DNA of 64,000 nt from Nocardioides massiliensis. GTDB taxonomy: Bacteria > Actinomycetota > Actinomycetes > Propionibacteriales > Nocardioidaceae. This document shows, piece after piece, positions 45,616 to 54,564 of the stretch; positions within the stretch are counted from its first letter, which is position 1, and the number at the start of each line of letters is the position of its first letter. Location of the stretch: NCBI RefSeq assembly GCF_030811215.1, contig NZ_JAUSQM010000001.1:620001-684000 (forward strand), given 5' to 3'. The notes under the pieces were generated by a model, which had not been told where the DNA came from, ran no database searches, and saw only the letters and a list, made by a program, of their open reading frames with translations. The position numbers were made by a program, and so were the translations under genes.

Positions 45616-46671
45616 TCAGTCCGGCAGGGTGAAGCTGAGCGTCTCGCCGTCGTCGGTGCGCCGCAGGTCGCCGCGCAGGGCGAGCAGCTCCAGGTGGGCG
45701 AGGGTCTCCATGCTGGCAAGCGCGCCGTTGAAGACGTCGAGCTCGGAGAAGTGCCGCCCGCGCTTGGTCCAGGTGAGCTCACCGGCCACGTCGTACGCCG
45801 TGCGCGCACCGCCGGCGACCGCGTCGCGCGACTGCACCAGCCGTTCCTCGTGGAAGGCCAAGAGCTCCTCGACGCGCTGGTGCGAGCTCATCCCCACGGG
45901 GCCGTGAGCGGGCAGGAGCGTCAGGTCGGGCATCGCGCGGACCTTCTGCAGCGACGCCATGAAGTCGCGCAGCGGCTGCGGGGCGTAGACGGGCTCGAAC
46001 CCGACCGACGGCGTGATGGTGGGCAGCACGTGGTCACCGGAGAACAGCACCCCGGCGGTCTCGTCGGCGAACACGAAATGGCCCTGGGTGTGGCCCGGCG
46101 TGGAGACCGCGCGCAGCGCCCGGTCGGGCAGCTCGATGTCGTGGTCGGCCTCGAGCCACACGTCGGGGTAGCCCCACAGGTCGAGGTCGGGACCGTCCTC
46201 GTCGCCGAACTTCGCCCACTCCTCGGCGATGCTCCGCGCGCCGGCGCGCACCAGTTGGTCCAGCGTCGGGTCGCGGTCGAGCGTGGCGTCGTGCATGAGG
46301 TCGAGCGTCGGCTTGTCCCCGATGCCGAGGCTGACCTCGGCGCCGAACTCCTTGCCGATCACCGCGGCCTGGGTGTAGTGGTCGCGGTGCACGTGGGTGA
46401 CCAGGAACCGGCGGATGTCACGGACGCTGAAGCCGATCGAGGCGAGCGAGGACTCCAGCAGCGTGCGGGCCTCCTCGATCGCCCACCCGCCGTCGACCAG
46501 CGTGAGCCCCTCGTCGGAGGCGAGCACGTAGACGTTGACCGCGCGCAGGCCGTCCATCGGCAGCGGCAGCGGGATCCGGTGGACGCCCGGTGCCACCTCG
46601 TAGGCGCCGGGCTCGGTCCACTCCCCCGAGCCGGTCGACTGGTAGCCGGTGGTCGCCGCTTCGTTGCTCAT
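45616..46671 (-). CDS. MBL-fold metallo-hydrolase
   Basis: A 351-residue metallo-beta-lactamase-fold hydrolase with the zinc motif THVHRDH (HVHRDH at 93-98), STPGHTQGHFVFAD and FSGDHVLP supplying further ligands. A C-terminal winged region (ELLAFHEERLVQSRDAV...) resembles the LACTB2-like/C-terminal helical group that handles acyl-thioesters or lactones. It is the last gene of the minus-strand run OYE - SDR - MBL with a 23-base gap, so it may belong to the same KstR-like controlled unit. Its substrate is not known. Confidence 0.88.
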   Translation of the reverse strand: MSNEAATTGYQSTGSGEWTEPGAYEVAPGVHRIPLPLPMDGLRAVNVYVLASDEGLTLVDGGWAIEEARTLLESSLASIGFSVRDIRRFLVTHVHRDHYTQAAVIGKEFGAEVSLGIGDKPTLDLMHDATLDRDPTLDQLVRAGARSIAEEWAKFGDEDGPDLDLWGYPDVWLEADHDIELPDRALRAVSTPGHTQGHFVFADETAGVLFSGDHVLPTITPSVGFEPVYAPQPLRDFMASLQKVRAMPDLTLLPAHGPVGMSSHQRVEELLAFHEERLVQSRDAVAGGARTAYDVAGELTWTKRGRHFSELDVFNGALASMETLAHLELLALRGDLRRTDDGETLSFTLPD

Positions 46672-46694
46672 GCCAACTACTCTCCCAGGCCCGG

Positions 46695-47498
46695 TCAGGC
46701 GTCGGGCGTCAGGTCCGGCAGACCGAGATCGAGGTTCGGCACTTGCAACCCGCCGTCGACCTCCAGGATCTTGCCGGTGAGGTACGCCCCCGCGGGCGAG
46801 CTGAGGTAGAGCACCGCCGCGGCGATCTCCTCGGGCCGGCCCACCCGGCCGAGCGGGGTGCTGGACTCCATCTGCCCCATGATCTTCTCGTCCGAGGCGA
46901 CGTACTCGAGCGCGGACGTCAGCACCGAGCCCACTCCGACCGCGTTGACCCGTACCAGCGGTGCGAGGTCGGTGGCGGCGAGCTTCGTGTAGTGGCTCAG
47001 CGCGGCCTTGGCCGTGCCGTAGGCGAGGTAGCCGCGACCGGCGACCCGGCCGATCACCGAGGAGATGTTGACGACCGATCCACCGCCGTCCTTCAGCAGG
47101 TGGGGTACGGCGGCGCGGGTGAGCGCGTGCGCGGTGTTGACGTTGAAGTGGAACGCGTCAGCGAGGTAGGCGGGGTCGGTGTCCATCAAGGCGTTCGGGA
47201 TGCTGCCCCCGACGTTGTTGACGATGATGTCGAGGCGACCGAAGGCCTCGACCGCGGCGTCGGCGAGCCCCGCCGCGGCGTCGAGGTCGCTGAGGTCGGC
47301 CGGGACGACGTGGGCCCGGCGTCCGGTCGCGCGCACCTGTTCGGCGACCTTCTCCAGCTGGTTGGCATGCCGGGCGCTGATGACCACGTCGGCACCGGCC
47401 TCGGCGAGCGCCACGGCGGTGGCCGCACCGATGCCGCGGCCGGCGCCGGTGACCACCGCGACGCGATCGTCGACACGGAAGGAGTCCAGGATTCCCAT
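46695..47498 (-). CDS. SDR family oxidoreductase
   Basis: A 267-residue classical short-chain dehydrogenase: TGAGRGIG (17-24), NNVGG (94-98), catalytic Ser146 in NISSVIG and YGTAK (Tyr160, Lys164). The conserved ISARHANQL after the second strand suggests NADP or NAD use cannot be settled by eye. The ATG at 47498 is placed six bases after a TACATT -10-like box with no ribosome site between, so the mRNA is probably leaderless. A KstR-like operator lies directly upstream. A role in steroid or fatty acyl-CoA metabolism is inferred from that operator only. Confidence 0.92.
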   Translation of the reverse strand: MGILDSFRVDDRVAVVTGAGRGIGAATAVALAEAGADVVISARHANQLEKVAEQVRATGRRAHVVPADLSDLDAAAGLADAAVEAFGRLDIIVNNVGGSIPNALMDTDPAYLADAFHFNVNTAHALTRAAVPHLLKDGGGSVVNISSVIGRVAGRGYLAYGTAKAALSHYTKLAATDLAPLVRVNAVGVGSVLTSALEYVASDEKIMGQMESSTPLGRVGRPEEIAAAVLYLSSPAGAYLTGKILEVDGGLQVPNLDLGLPDLTPDA

Positions 47499-47506
47499 CG
47501 GCGGAA

Positions 47507-47520
47507 TGTAACAGGTTCTA
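47507..47520. promoter_or_regulatory. KstR-like operator upstream of the SDR gene
   Basis: TGTAACAGGTTCTA matches TnnAACnnGTTnnA, the consensus published for the mycobacterial cholesterol regulator KstR, at every fixed position. Its centre is 15.5 bases upstream of the SDR start codon, and the site overlaps the stop codon of the OYE gene (47518-47520) and a -10-like TACATT on the minus strand (47505-47510). Confidence 0.6.
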
Positions 47521-48720
47521 GTTTGCGGCGAGGGGGATCCGCGGACCCGTCGCGGGGTGCTCCGAGAGCCAGCAGTGGGTGTAGGAGTAGATCGACGGCA
47601 TGCACCGGTTGCAGTGGATGCAGGCACTCTGGGCGGTCTCGCCCTCCTGCATCCGCCGCAGCAGGTCCGGTTCGCGCAGCAGCGCGCGCGCCATGCCGAC
47701 GAACGCGAAGCCCTCCTCCATCGCCAGGTCCATCGACGCACGCGTCGAGATGCCCCCGAGCAGGATGAGCGGCATCTCGAGCGCCGTACGGAACTCCCGC
47801 GCCTGCGGCAGGAGGTAGGCGTCCTCGTAGGGGTAGGACTTCATGAACTTCGCGCCGACGTACTTCATCCCCACGCGCACCAGCGGCGGCATCACCCGGC
47901 GGAACTCCTCGACCGGCGCCTCGCCGCGGAAGAGGTACATCGGGTTCAGCAGCGAGCTGCCCGCGGTCAGCTGCAGGGCATCGAGGTTCCCGTCGGCCTC
48001 GAGCATCCGCGCGACCTCGACGCTCTCGGGGAGGTTGAAGCCACCGGGCGCGCCGTCCTTCATGCCGTACTTCGCGATGAGCGCGACCTCATCGCCGACC
48101 TCGTCGCGCACAGCCCGGGCGACCTGCCGGGCGAGCCGCGCGCGGTTCTCCAGGCTGCCGCCCCACCGGTCAGTGCGCCGGTTGAGCACCGGGGACAGGA
48201 AGCTGGAGACCAGGTAGTTGTGGCCGAAGTGCAGCTCGAGACAGTCGAGGCCAGCGCGGACACCCAGGCGGGCGGCGGCGACGAAGTCCTTGGTCACCCG
48301 CGTCAGGTCGCGCTCGGTCGCCGAGCGGATGAACTGCATCGACAGCGGGCTCGGCATGCGCGATGCCGCGATGGCGTGCGCACCGTTGGAGCGGCCGTTG
48401 CCCACGGGCCCGGCGTGGCCGAGCTGACCGGAGACCAGCGCCCCGGCGGCGTGGACGGCATCGGTGAGCCGGACCAGGCCGGGCAGCGCCTCCTCGCGCA
48501 GGTGGATCGCGGCACGGTCGGTGCGCCCCTCGGGCGAGACGGCGAGATAGGCGACGGTCGTCATCCCGACGCCGCCCTCCGCCACCGCCACGTGGTAGTC
48601 GATCAGGTCGGGGCTGACCAGCCCGCCGGGCGAGCGGGCCTCGAAGGTCGCGGCCTTGATCGTGCGGTTGCGGAGGGTGAGCGGGCCCAGGCGGCCCGGC
48701 GAGAACACGTCGGTGGACAC
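47518..48720 (-). CDS. NADH:flavin oxidoreductase, Old Yellow Enzyme TIM barrel with C-terminal Cys cluster
   Basis: A 400-residue FMN enzyme: [20 protein letters not shown] opens the OYE barrel, then [25 protein letters not shown] and [14 protein letters not shown], which are hallmarks of the FadH/BaiC branch. The C-terminus has Cys367, Cys370, Cys373 and Cys383 (CIHCNRCM...C), like the 4Fe-4S site of 2,4-dienoyl-CoA reductase, but the flavodoxin and NADPH domains of FadH are absent. GTG start at 48720 sits six bases after TACAGT, suggesting a leaderless mRNA, with a KstR-like operator over the promoter. Reduction of an unsaturated acyl-CoA or enone is likely. Confidence 0.9.
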   Translation of the reverse strand: MSTDVFSPGRLGPLTLRNRTIKAATFEARSPGGLVSPDLIDYHVAVAEGGVGMTTVAYLAVSPEGRTDRAAIHLREEALPGLVRLTDAVHAAGALVSGQLGHAGPVGNGRSNGAHAIAASRMPSPLSMQFIRSATERDLTRVTKDFVAAARLGVRAGLDCLELHFGHNYLVSSFLSPVLNRRTDRWGGSLENRARLARQVARAVRDEVGDEVALIAKYGMKDGAPGGFNLPESVEVARMLEADGNLDALQLTAGSSLLNPMYLFRGEAPVEEFRRVMPPLVRVGMKYVGAKFMKSYPYEDAYLLPQAREFRTALEMPLILLGGISTRASMDLAMEEGFAFVGMARALLREPDLLRRMQEGETAQSACIHCNRCMPSIYSYTHCWLSEHPATGPRIPLAAN

Positions 48721-48728
48721 CGCGGAAC

Positions 48729-48742
48729 TGTAACGCGTTCTC
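48729..48742. promoter_or_regulatory. KstR-like operator upstream of the OYE gene
   Basis: TGTAACGCGTTCTC matches TnnAACnnGTTnnA except for the last base. Its centre is 15.5 bases before the GTG start at 48720, the same spacing as at the SDR gene, and it overlaps a -10-like TACAGT (48727-48732, minus strand). Confidence 0.55.
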
Positions 48743-48772
48743 GTTCGTGGCGCGGGCTTCCGCCGCGGGCCC

Positions 48773-50248
48773 TCAGGCGTCGCCGGGGTCCGAGGGGCCG
48801 GTCCCGCCCGGGTCGGGGTCGGGCGACGGGTCCGGGTCGATGGGCGTGGGAGTCGGGGTGGGGGTCGGGGTGGGGCTGGGGGCCGTCGGACCAGGTGTGG
48901 TCGGACCGTCACTGGGCGAACGGGTCGGGGTGCGCGTGGGCGAGGGAGTGGGACGGACCGGCGGCCCGCCCGAGGGGCCGGTGGAGGGGCGCGGCGTGGG
49001 ACTCACAGCCGGTGGGGTTCCCGGCGTGGATCCCGGGGTGGCTCCCGGTGGCGTGGTCGCGCTCGTGGGACCGGGCGCGGCCGGAGTGCCGGGGAGCGCC
49101 GGTGTCGTGGACGGCTCGTCCGCAGTTGTCGGGTCCTGCGCCGGGCGTGCGCGGCGCTTCTTGCGCCGGGGTGACGCGTCCGCGCTCGTCGGGCCGGCGG
49201 CGGGCGCTGATGCCGAGGGGGTGGCCGAGGGCGCGGCCGGGACCGGCGAGGTCGGCTCACGGTCCGTGGCCGGCGCCCGACCGTTGGTGACCGCGACGAT
49301 GCCCAGCACCATGCCGATGACCACCACGACGGCTGCTGCCGACGCAGCCGGCACGAGCCACCCCGGTGGTCCGCCTCCACCCGTCCCGCGGGTAGCACCG
49401 GTGACACCAGCGACCGCAGGCGGCGGACCGGCAGGCACCGTCGGCGGTGGACCGGCCTCGCTGGCGACGAGCAGGGGCTCGTCGGGATCCGACGTTCCGG
49501 CTGCGTGCAGCGCACCCGCCGCGCCGCCGAGCAGCGCCGGCGCCAGCACCGTCCCGAGGTCGGCACGCAGGTTGCGCAGCCCCAGGTAGATCCCGCCGCA
49601 GTCACGGCACTGCTCGAGGTGGCCCTCCAGTTGACGGTCGGAGCGGGTGCGCCGCTCGACGTACGCCGGCAGCAGCTCTCGGGCGCGGGTGCAGTCCTGG
49701 CCGTGCACCACGGCTCGGTGCTCGCCGACGTAGGCCCGGCGGAGCCCGGCGCGGGCCCGGTGGGCCAGAGCGGCGACGGCGGGACCGTCGAGGCCGAGCA
49801 GCGTCGAGACCGACTCGTCGCTCTCGTCCTGCAGGCAGGTGTGCCAGAGCGCCACCTGCCAGCGTTCGGGAAGGGACGCGAAAGCGCGCGCGAGGACTGC
49901 CGCCTCGACGTGCTGCTCGGGGTCGGCGGGCGGGACGGCGGCACCATCGTGGCGAAGGTCGGCGTGCAGGTCGGGGTGCAGCTCGCGGACGGTCGTGACG
50001 AGGTACGGACGGAACGCCTCGCTCGGTCCCTCACCCCTGCGCAGCGCGTCCAGGACCGTGGTGAACGCCTCCGACGCGAGGTCCTCGGCGCGGACCTCCG
50101 GCACGAGTGCGCGCGCCACGCGCAGGGCGGCGGGGTGGTGGCGGGCGAACAGCACCGCGGCAGCATCGTCGTACCCATCGCGATAGCGCGCGGTGAGGAC
50201 GGAGTCCGCGAGTGCGTCGGGCGCAGGGGGCGTCGCCACGCTTGGCAC
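48773..50248 (-). CDS. Membrane-tethered ECF-type sigma factor fused to zinc-finger, helix and Pro/Thr-rich tail
   Basis: A 491-residue fusion. Residues about 25-95 resemble sigma region 2 and 123-175 region 4 (SLPERWQVALWHTCLQ, then LGLDGPAVAALAHRARAGLR). A zf-HC2 anti-sigma-like zinc finger follows (Cys186, His210, Cys214, Cys217), then one membrane helix (298-321) and an extracytoplasmic Pro/Thr/Ser-rich tail to the C-terminus. Sigma and its own inhibitor are therefore one polypeptide anchored in the membrane, so release by proteolysis is likely. C-terminally extended ECF groups are known in actinobacteria. No separate anti-sigma gene is adjacent. The GTG at 50248 has no clear ribosome site; the GTG three codons later is an alternative. 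Confidence 0.87.
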   Translation of the reverse strand: MPSVATPPAPDALADSVLTARYRDGYDDAAAVLFARHHPAALRVARALVPEVRAEDLASEAFTTVLDALRRGEGPSEAFRPYLVTTVRELHPDLHADLRHDGAAVPPADPEQHVEAAVLARAFASLPERWQVALWHTCLQDESDESVSTLLGLDGPAVAALAHRARAGLRRAYVGEHRAVVHGQDCTRARELLPAYVERRTRSDRQLEGHLEQCRDCGGIYLGLRNLRADLGTVLAPALLGGAAGALHAAGTSDPDEPLLVASEAGPPPTVPAGPPPAVAGVTGATRGTGGGGPPGWLVPAASAAAVVVVIGMVLGIVAVTNGRAPATDREPTSPVPAAPSATPSASAPAAGPTSADASPRRKKRRARPAQDPTTADEPSTTPALPGTPAAPGPTSATTPPGATPGSTPGTPPAVSPTPRPSTGPSGGPPVRPTPSPTRTPTRSPSDGPTTPGPTAPSPTPTPTPTPTPIDPDPSPDPDPGGTGPSDPGDA

Positions 50249-50308
50249 GCTAGGGCGCAGCGCATGCCCGCGGAACGAAAAGCCGCAGTCGGACCAGGCC
50301 GGGGAACC

Positions 50309-51547
50309 TCAGCCGTCGGCCGGCAGGACCGTCCCGGTGACCTCGGCGAGCTGCAACCACGACCCCGGCAGGGTGCCAGGAGCCGTCATCGCGATGGTGA
50401 CCTCGTCCCCGTCCTCGAGGAACGTGCGCTCGACGTCCCCCACTCGCACGGGCTGGCGACCCCCGTGCGTCAGCTCGAGCAGACATCCCCGCTCGTCGTC
50501 ACCGGGACCGCTGATCGTGCCGGAGCCGAACAGGTCGCCCGAGCGCAGCGGGAGACCGCCGGAGGTGAGGTGCACGAGCATCTGGCCGGGTCCCCAGTAG
50601 GTCGTGGCGTACGCCGGACGGCTCACCACCTCGCCGTTGATCCGGAGTTCGACGGCGACGTCGTAGCCGCCGGGACCGTTAACGGCCAGGTGCGGCAACG
50701 GCGGGGGCTGCTGGTCGGGGAGGGGGACGCGCGCCGCCTCGAGCGCCGCCAGCGGCGTCACCCAGCCCGCGATCGACGTCGCGAACGCCTTGCCCAGGAA
50801 GGGCCCGAGCGGGGCGTACTCCCAGCCCTGGATGTCGCGCGCGGACCAGTCGTTGAGCGCGACCACCCCGAAGACGTGATCGGCGAGCTGGTCCGGGCGC
50901 AGGCGGGTGCCCGGCGCGGTCGGCGGGCCGACGACGAAGCCGAGCTCTGCCTCCAGGTCCAACCGTCGGCTGGGTGCGTACTCCGCGCTGCGGCCCTCGC
51001 CGTCGGGCTGCGACGTGCGGCGCTGGCCGTACGGTCGGCGTACGGGGGTGCCGGAGACGACCACCGTGCCGGCCCGGCCGTGGTAGCCGACCGGAAGGTG
51101 GCGCCAGTTCGGCAGCAGCGGCTCGCCGTCGGGGCGCATGATCTCCCCGACCCGGCGGGCGTGGTGCTCGGAGCAGTAGAAGTCGACGAAGTCGGCCACG
51201 GCGAAGGGCAGGAGGGAGCGGGTGTCGGCCACGGCGTGCAGGTGTGGCGCGACGGCGTCGCGGTGGGTGTCGTCGGTGAGCAGGCCCGTCAGCCATTCGC
51301 GCAGCGCCGCCCACGTGGCCGGGCCGGCCGCCAGCAGCGTGCCGAGGTCGCGGCAGGCCAGCGCGGGCTGGACCTCGTCCGGCGTGGTGACGGCCGCGGC
51401 GAGGGAGGTCAGGGTCAGCACGTGCTCGCCGATCCGGGTCGCGACCTGGTGCCCGTCGCGATCGGCCAGGTCGGGCAGCTCGACGACCCCCAGCGGCAGG
51501 TGGTCGACGTCGTACCCGGACCCCTCAGCTCCCTCGACCCACGTCAT
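50309..51547 (-). CDS. fahA: Fumarylacetoacetase
   Basis: FahA splits fumarylacetoacetate into fumarate and acetoacetate, the last step of tyrosine degradation. The 412-residue protein has the N-terminal SH3-like domain followed by the FAH domain: VDFYCSEHHARRVG (metal and catalytic residues), GYHGRAGTVVVSGTP, LDLEAELGFVVG, ALNDWSARDIQGWEYAPLGPFLGK in pieces and SGTISGP. It is divergent from hgmA with 43 bases between starts, so both share a control region. The maleylacetoacetate isomerase gene is not in the window. Confidence 0.96.
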   Translation of the reverse strand: MTWVEGAEGSGYDVDHLPLGVVELPDLADRDGHQVATRIGEHVLTLTSLAAAVTTPDEVQPALACRDLGTLLAAGPATWAALREWLTGLLTDDTHRDAVAPHLHAVADTRSLLPFAVADFVDFYCSEHHARRVGEIMRPDGEPLLPNWRHLPVGYHGRAGTVVVSGTPVRRPYGQRRTSQPDGEGRSAEYAPSRRLDLEAELGFVVGPPTAPGTRLRPDQLADHVFGVVALNDWSARDIQGWEYAPLGPFLGKAFATSIAGWVTPLAALEAARVPLPDQQPPPLPHLAVNGPGGYDVAVELRINGEVVSRPAYATTYWGPGQMLVHLTSGGLPLRSGDLFGSGTISGPGDDERGCLLELTHGGRQPVRVGDVERTFLEDGDEVTIAMTAPGTLPGSWLQLAEVTGTVLPADG

Positions 51548-51590
51548 CGGCTCAGCGTACGGTCGGTGCGTCGGATCCAGAGGAGGAGAG

Positions 51591-52784
51591 GTGCCCTACT
51601 ACCGCCAGGTCGGCGCCGTCCCACGGCACCGCCACACCCAGTTCCGCACCCCCGAGGGGCGGCTCTACTACGAGGAGCTGATGGGCGAGGAGGGGTTCTC
51701 CTCCGACTCCTCGCTGCTCTACCACCGCGGCGTGCCGTCGGCGATCGTCGCCAGCGAGCCGTGGGAGCTGCCCGACCTGGCGACGCGGCCCAACCACCCG
51801 CTCAAGCCGCGGCACCTGCGCCTGCACAGCCTCACGGCGTCCCTCCCGCCCGACGACGTCAACGCCGTGGAGCACCGGCGGCTCGTCCTCGGCAACGCCG
51901 ACGTGCGGATCTCCTACGGGATGGCCACCGTCCCCTCGCCGTACTATCGCAACGCCATCGGCGACGAGTGCGTGTACGTCGAGTCGGGCGCCGGCACGGT
52001 GGAGACCGTCTTCGGGGCGATCTCCTACACCGCGGGCTGCTACGTCGTCATCCCCCGCGCGACCACGCATCGCTGGATCCCCGACCAGCCGAGCCTGCTC
52101 TACGCGATCGAGGCGAGCTCCCACATCGGACCGCCGAAGCGCTACCTGTCCACGCACGGCCAGTTCCTCGAGCACGCGCCCTACTGCGAACGCGACCTGC
52201 ACGGGCCGGCCGAGCCGAAGGTGTGCGAGGGCGAGCAGGTGGAGGTGCTGGTCAAGCACCGCGGGCCGGGCGCGAGCGGCGTGCTCGGCACCCGGCTCAC
52301 CTATGCCACCCACCCGCTCGACGTCGTCGGCTGGGACGGGTGCCTGTATCCCTACACCTTCCACACCGACGACTTCATGCCGATCACCGGCAAGCTCCAC
52401 CAGCCGCCGCCGGTCCATCAGGTCTTCGAGGCCCACAACTTCGTGGTCTGCAACTTCCTGCCGCGCAAGGTCGACTACCACGAGCTCGCCGTCCCCGTGC
52501 CCTACTACCACTCCAACGTCGACAGCGACGAGGTGATGTTCTACGTCGGTGGCGACTACGAGGCCCGCAAGGGCTCCGGCATCGGCCTCGGCTCGATCTC
52601 CCTCCACCCCGGCGGCATCGCCCACGGCCCCCAGCCGTCCGCGATCGAGGCCTCCCTCGGCGCCGAGCGCTTCGAGGAGTCGGCCGTCATGGTCGATACC
52701 TTCCGCCCCCTCGAGATCGGCGAGGCCGGCTGGGCCAGCGAGGACCCCGACTACGCCTGGACCTGGGCCGCCGACCAGGCCTGA
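51591..52784 (+). CDS. hgmA: Homogentisate 1,2-dioxygenase
   Basis: HgmA opens the ring of homogentisate with non-haem iron to give maleylacetoacetate. The 397-residue product starts with GTG behind AGGAGGAGAG and reads VPYYRQVGAVPRHRHTQFR, then FEAHNFVVCNFLPRKVDYHE and YYHSNVDSDEVMFYVGG, where the iron ligands His/Glu/His lie, and HPGGIAHGPQP. It is slightly shorter than the eukaryotic enzyme but matches actinobacterial HgmA. With fahA it forms the divergent tyrosine/homogentisate catabolic pair. Confidence 0.95.
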   Translation: MPYYRQVGAVPRHRHTQFRTPEGRLYYEELMGEEGFSSDSSLLYHRGVPSAIVASEPWELPDLATRPNHPLKPRHLRLHSLTASLPPDDVNAVEHRRLVLGNADVRISYGMATVPSPYYRNAIGDECVYVESGAGTVETVFGAISYTAGCYVVIPRATTHRWIPDQPSLLYAIEASSHIGPPKRYLSTHGQFLEHAPYCERDLHGPAEPKVCEGEQVEVLVKHRGPGASGVLGTRLTYATHPLDVVGWDGCLYPYTFHTDDFMPITGKLHQPPPVHQVFEAHNFVVCNFLPRKVDYHELAVPVPYYHSNVDSDEVMFYVGGDYEARKGSGIGLGSISLHPGGIAHGPQPSAIEASLGAERFEESAVMVDTFRPLEIGEAGWASEDPDYAWTWAADQA

Positions 52785-52805
52785 AGGCTCACCCGTACTG
52801 CCGGA

Positions 52806-54356
52806 CTACCGGACGACCGGCAGGTGGACCCGGATGTCGTCGAGCGCCATGACGCCGGGGAGCCGGGAGCCCATCGCGATGGAAGTGTCGTGGAGGGCGG
52901 TCGCCATCAGGTAGAGGTTCTGCCCCTTCGGCACGGAGACCCCGACTGCTGGCAGCTCCACCGTGCGGCGTACGCCGGAGACGGGGGTGCCCTGGCGCAG
53001 CGGCATGGTGTTGTTCTGCACCAGCTTGGCGTCCAACGGCGTGCGGCCGACGGCGAGGCCGAGGAAGGTCCGTCCGTCGAGGCCCAGGGAGGTGACCTTC
53101 GCGTCGAGGTTGACCGAGCCCGCGACCTTGATCGGGCCCTTGGCGATCGGCACCGAGACGGGGAGGCCGACTGCGGTCGGCGTCACGATCCGGGCGGCCT
53201 TGACGGTCCGGGTCGGCTTGCCGCCCGAGGGCGAGGTCAGGCACTGCCCGGTCGCCGTGCCGATGTGGACCTTGCCGCGACCGGCGACCGGGCGCCCCTT
53301 GCCCTTGAGGACGTGGTCGAAGAACCGCAGCGTCAGGTCGTCGAAGTCACCGCCGCCGAGCCGCTTGCTGCACGGGTCGGAGGTGACGTTGACGCCGGCG
53401 GGGAACAACGCCGGCAGCACGTGCCCGCCGTTGTAGCCGACGAAGACGCTCTGTTGACGCGCCCGCCTGGTCAGCACCGTGCGCCAGTTGCGCAGGCCCT
53501 CCTGCAGGTTGAACAGTCCGTCGGTCGTGCCCTGGCCGAGGAGCATCGGGATGTCGAGCTTGCGGCCCTGGCGCACGTGCCAGGACGGTCCGTTGCGCGT
53601 GAAGAACGGCCGCAGGTCCTCCATCAGTGGCAGCTGTCCCTGCGGCCACGTACCGGTTGCAAGACCCTCGACCAGGCCCTTGTAGATGTGGGGCGGGAGC
53701 GCGTTCGAGGGCAGGCCCGCACCCACCAGCACGGCAGCCCACAGGGTCCGCACCACGCCGTTCGGCGCGAGGCTGCGGTTGAGGTCGTGCCAGGTGATCT
53801 GCGGCGCCATGGCGTCGATCACCGGCTTCCCCCGGGCCCGCAGGAGCTCGAATGCGGCGAGGAACTGGTAGCCGCCGCCGTACGAGCCGCCGATCGTCCC
53901 CATGCGCGGGTCGCGCGGCCCGTCCTTCTGGACCCATCGGTAGCGCGCGATCGTGTTGACGATCCGGCGCAGGTCCTTGCCCTCGTACGCCGGGTGCATC
54001 ACGTGCGAGAGACCACCGCTCTGGCCGAACCCGCGCTGGTCGATCGAGACGACGCCGTAGCCCGCGTCCGTCCATCGCTTCACGGCAGCCGGACTGGTCT
54101 GCCGCTTGCCGGCCCAGCCGTGGCCCTCGAGGAGCACCGGCACCGGCCGCTTCGCCGAGGCCCCGGCGGGCTTGAAGACGGTGAAGCAGATCTTCACCGG
54201 TCGCTTCGAGCCGGGCTCGGGGGCACTGTCGATACAGCGGTTGGCGACGCTCACCGCGGGCGCGGCGGAGACGGGCGGGGCGACGAGCAGCGAGCTGACC
54301 AGCACGGTGCCGATCGCGGCACCGATCACAGGGACGAGGGCGGTACGCAGGGACAC
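52806..54356 (-). CDS. Secreted S15-like alpha/beta-hydrolase (X-Pro dipeptidyl-peptidase-like)
   Basis: A 516-residue exported protein. The signal peptide (VSLRTALVPVIGAAIGTVLV, then ending near PPVSAAPA) is followed by an alpha/beta-hydrolase domain: LLEGHGWAGKRQ, SIDQRGFGQSGG and the nucleophile elbow GGSYGGGYQ, then a C-terminal beta domain of the kind found in X-Pro/CocE enzymes. GTG at 54356 follows GAGGAGAACT, which decides the start. It converges with hgmA. It may cleave peptides or acyl esters outside the cell; the substrate cannot be assigned. Confidence 0.87.
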   Translation of the reverse strand: MSLRTALVPVIGAAIGTVLVSSLLVAPPVSAAPAVSVANRCIDSAPEPGSKRPVKICFTVFKPAGASAKRPVPVLLEGHGWAGKRQTSPAAVKRWTDAGYGVVSIDQRGFGQSGGLSHVMHPAYEGKDLRRIVNTIARYRWVQKDGPRDPRMGTIGGSYGGGYQFLAAFELLRARGKPVIDAMAPQITWHDLNRSLAPNGVVRTLWAAVLVGAGLPSNALPPHIYKGLVEGLATGTWPQGQLPLMEDLRPFFTRNGPSWHVRQGRKLDIPMLLGQGTTDGLFNLQEGLRNWRTVLTRRARQQSVFVGYNGGHVLPALFPAGVNVTSDPCSKRLGGGDFDDLTLRFFDHVLKGKGRPVAGRGKVHIGTATGQCLTSPSGGKPTRTVKAARIVTPTAVGLPVSVPIAKGPIKVAGSVNLDAKVTSLGLDGRTFLGLAVGRTPLDAKLVQNNTMPLRQGTPVSGVRRTVELPAVGVSVPKGQNLYLMATALHDTSIAMGSRLPGVMALDDIRVHLPVVR

Positions 54357-54490
54357 AGTTCTCCTCGGGCAGGTAGTTGGTGACGACAACCGCCTCGACC
54401 GACGCCGGGTTACGCAGTCCCGCTCCCGGAGCCCGCCGTAGGTCTCAGGTTGGTCACGTTCGCGCGTTCGAGCACTGGCCCTCCCGGGGC

Positions 54491-54508
54491 TGTGTAATCT
54501 GCGTCACA
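54491..54508. promoter_or_regulatory. TGTG-N10-CACA palindrome upstream of the Liv-type operon
   Basis: TGTGTAATCTGCGTCACA lies 57 bases before the livF-type start, in a 208-base gap that otherwise shows nothing I can name. It resembles a CRP/GlxR site, but the half-sites are two bases further apart than in TGTGA-N6-TCACA, so regulator identity is doubtful. Confidence 0.3.
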
Positions 54509-54564
54509 CCTCGCGCCGGTTCGCTGCTGCGCGACGGGTCACGACATCGAGTTCGGGAGGGTTA

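Noticed and set aside
54491-54508. Confident CRP/GlxR site upstream of the Liv-type operon
   Set aside because: The half-sites are ten rather than eight bases apart counting TGTG/CACA, so it is only listed as a low-confidence palindrome.
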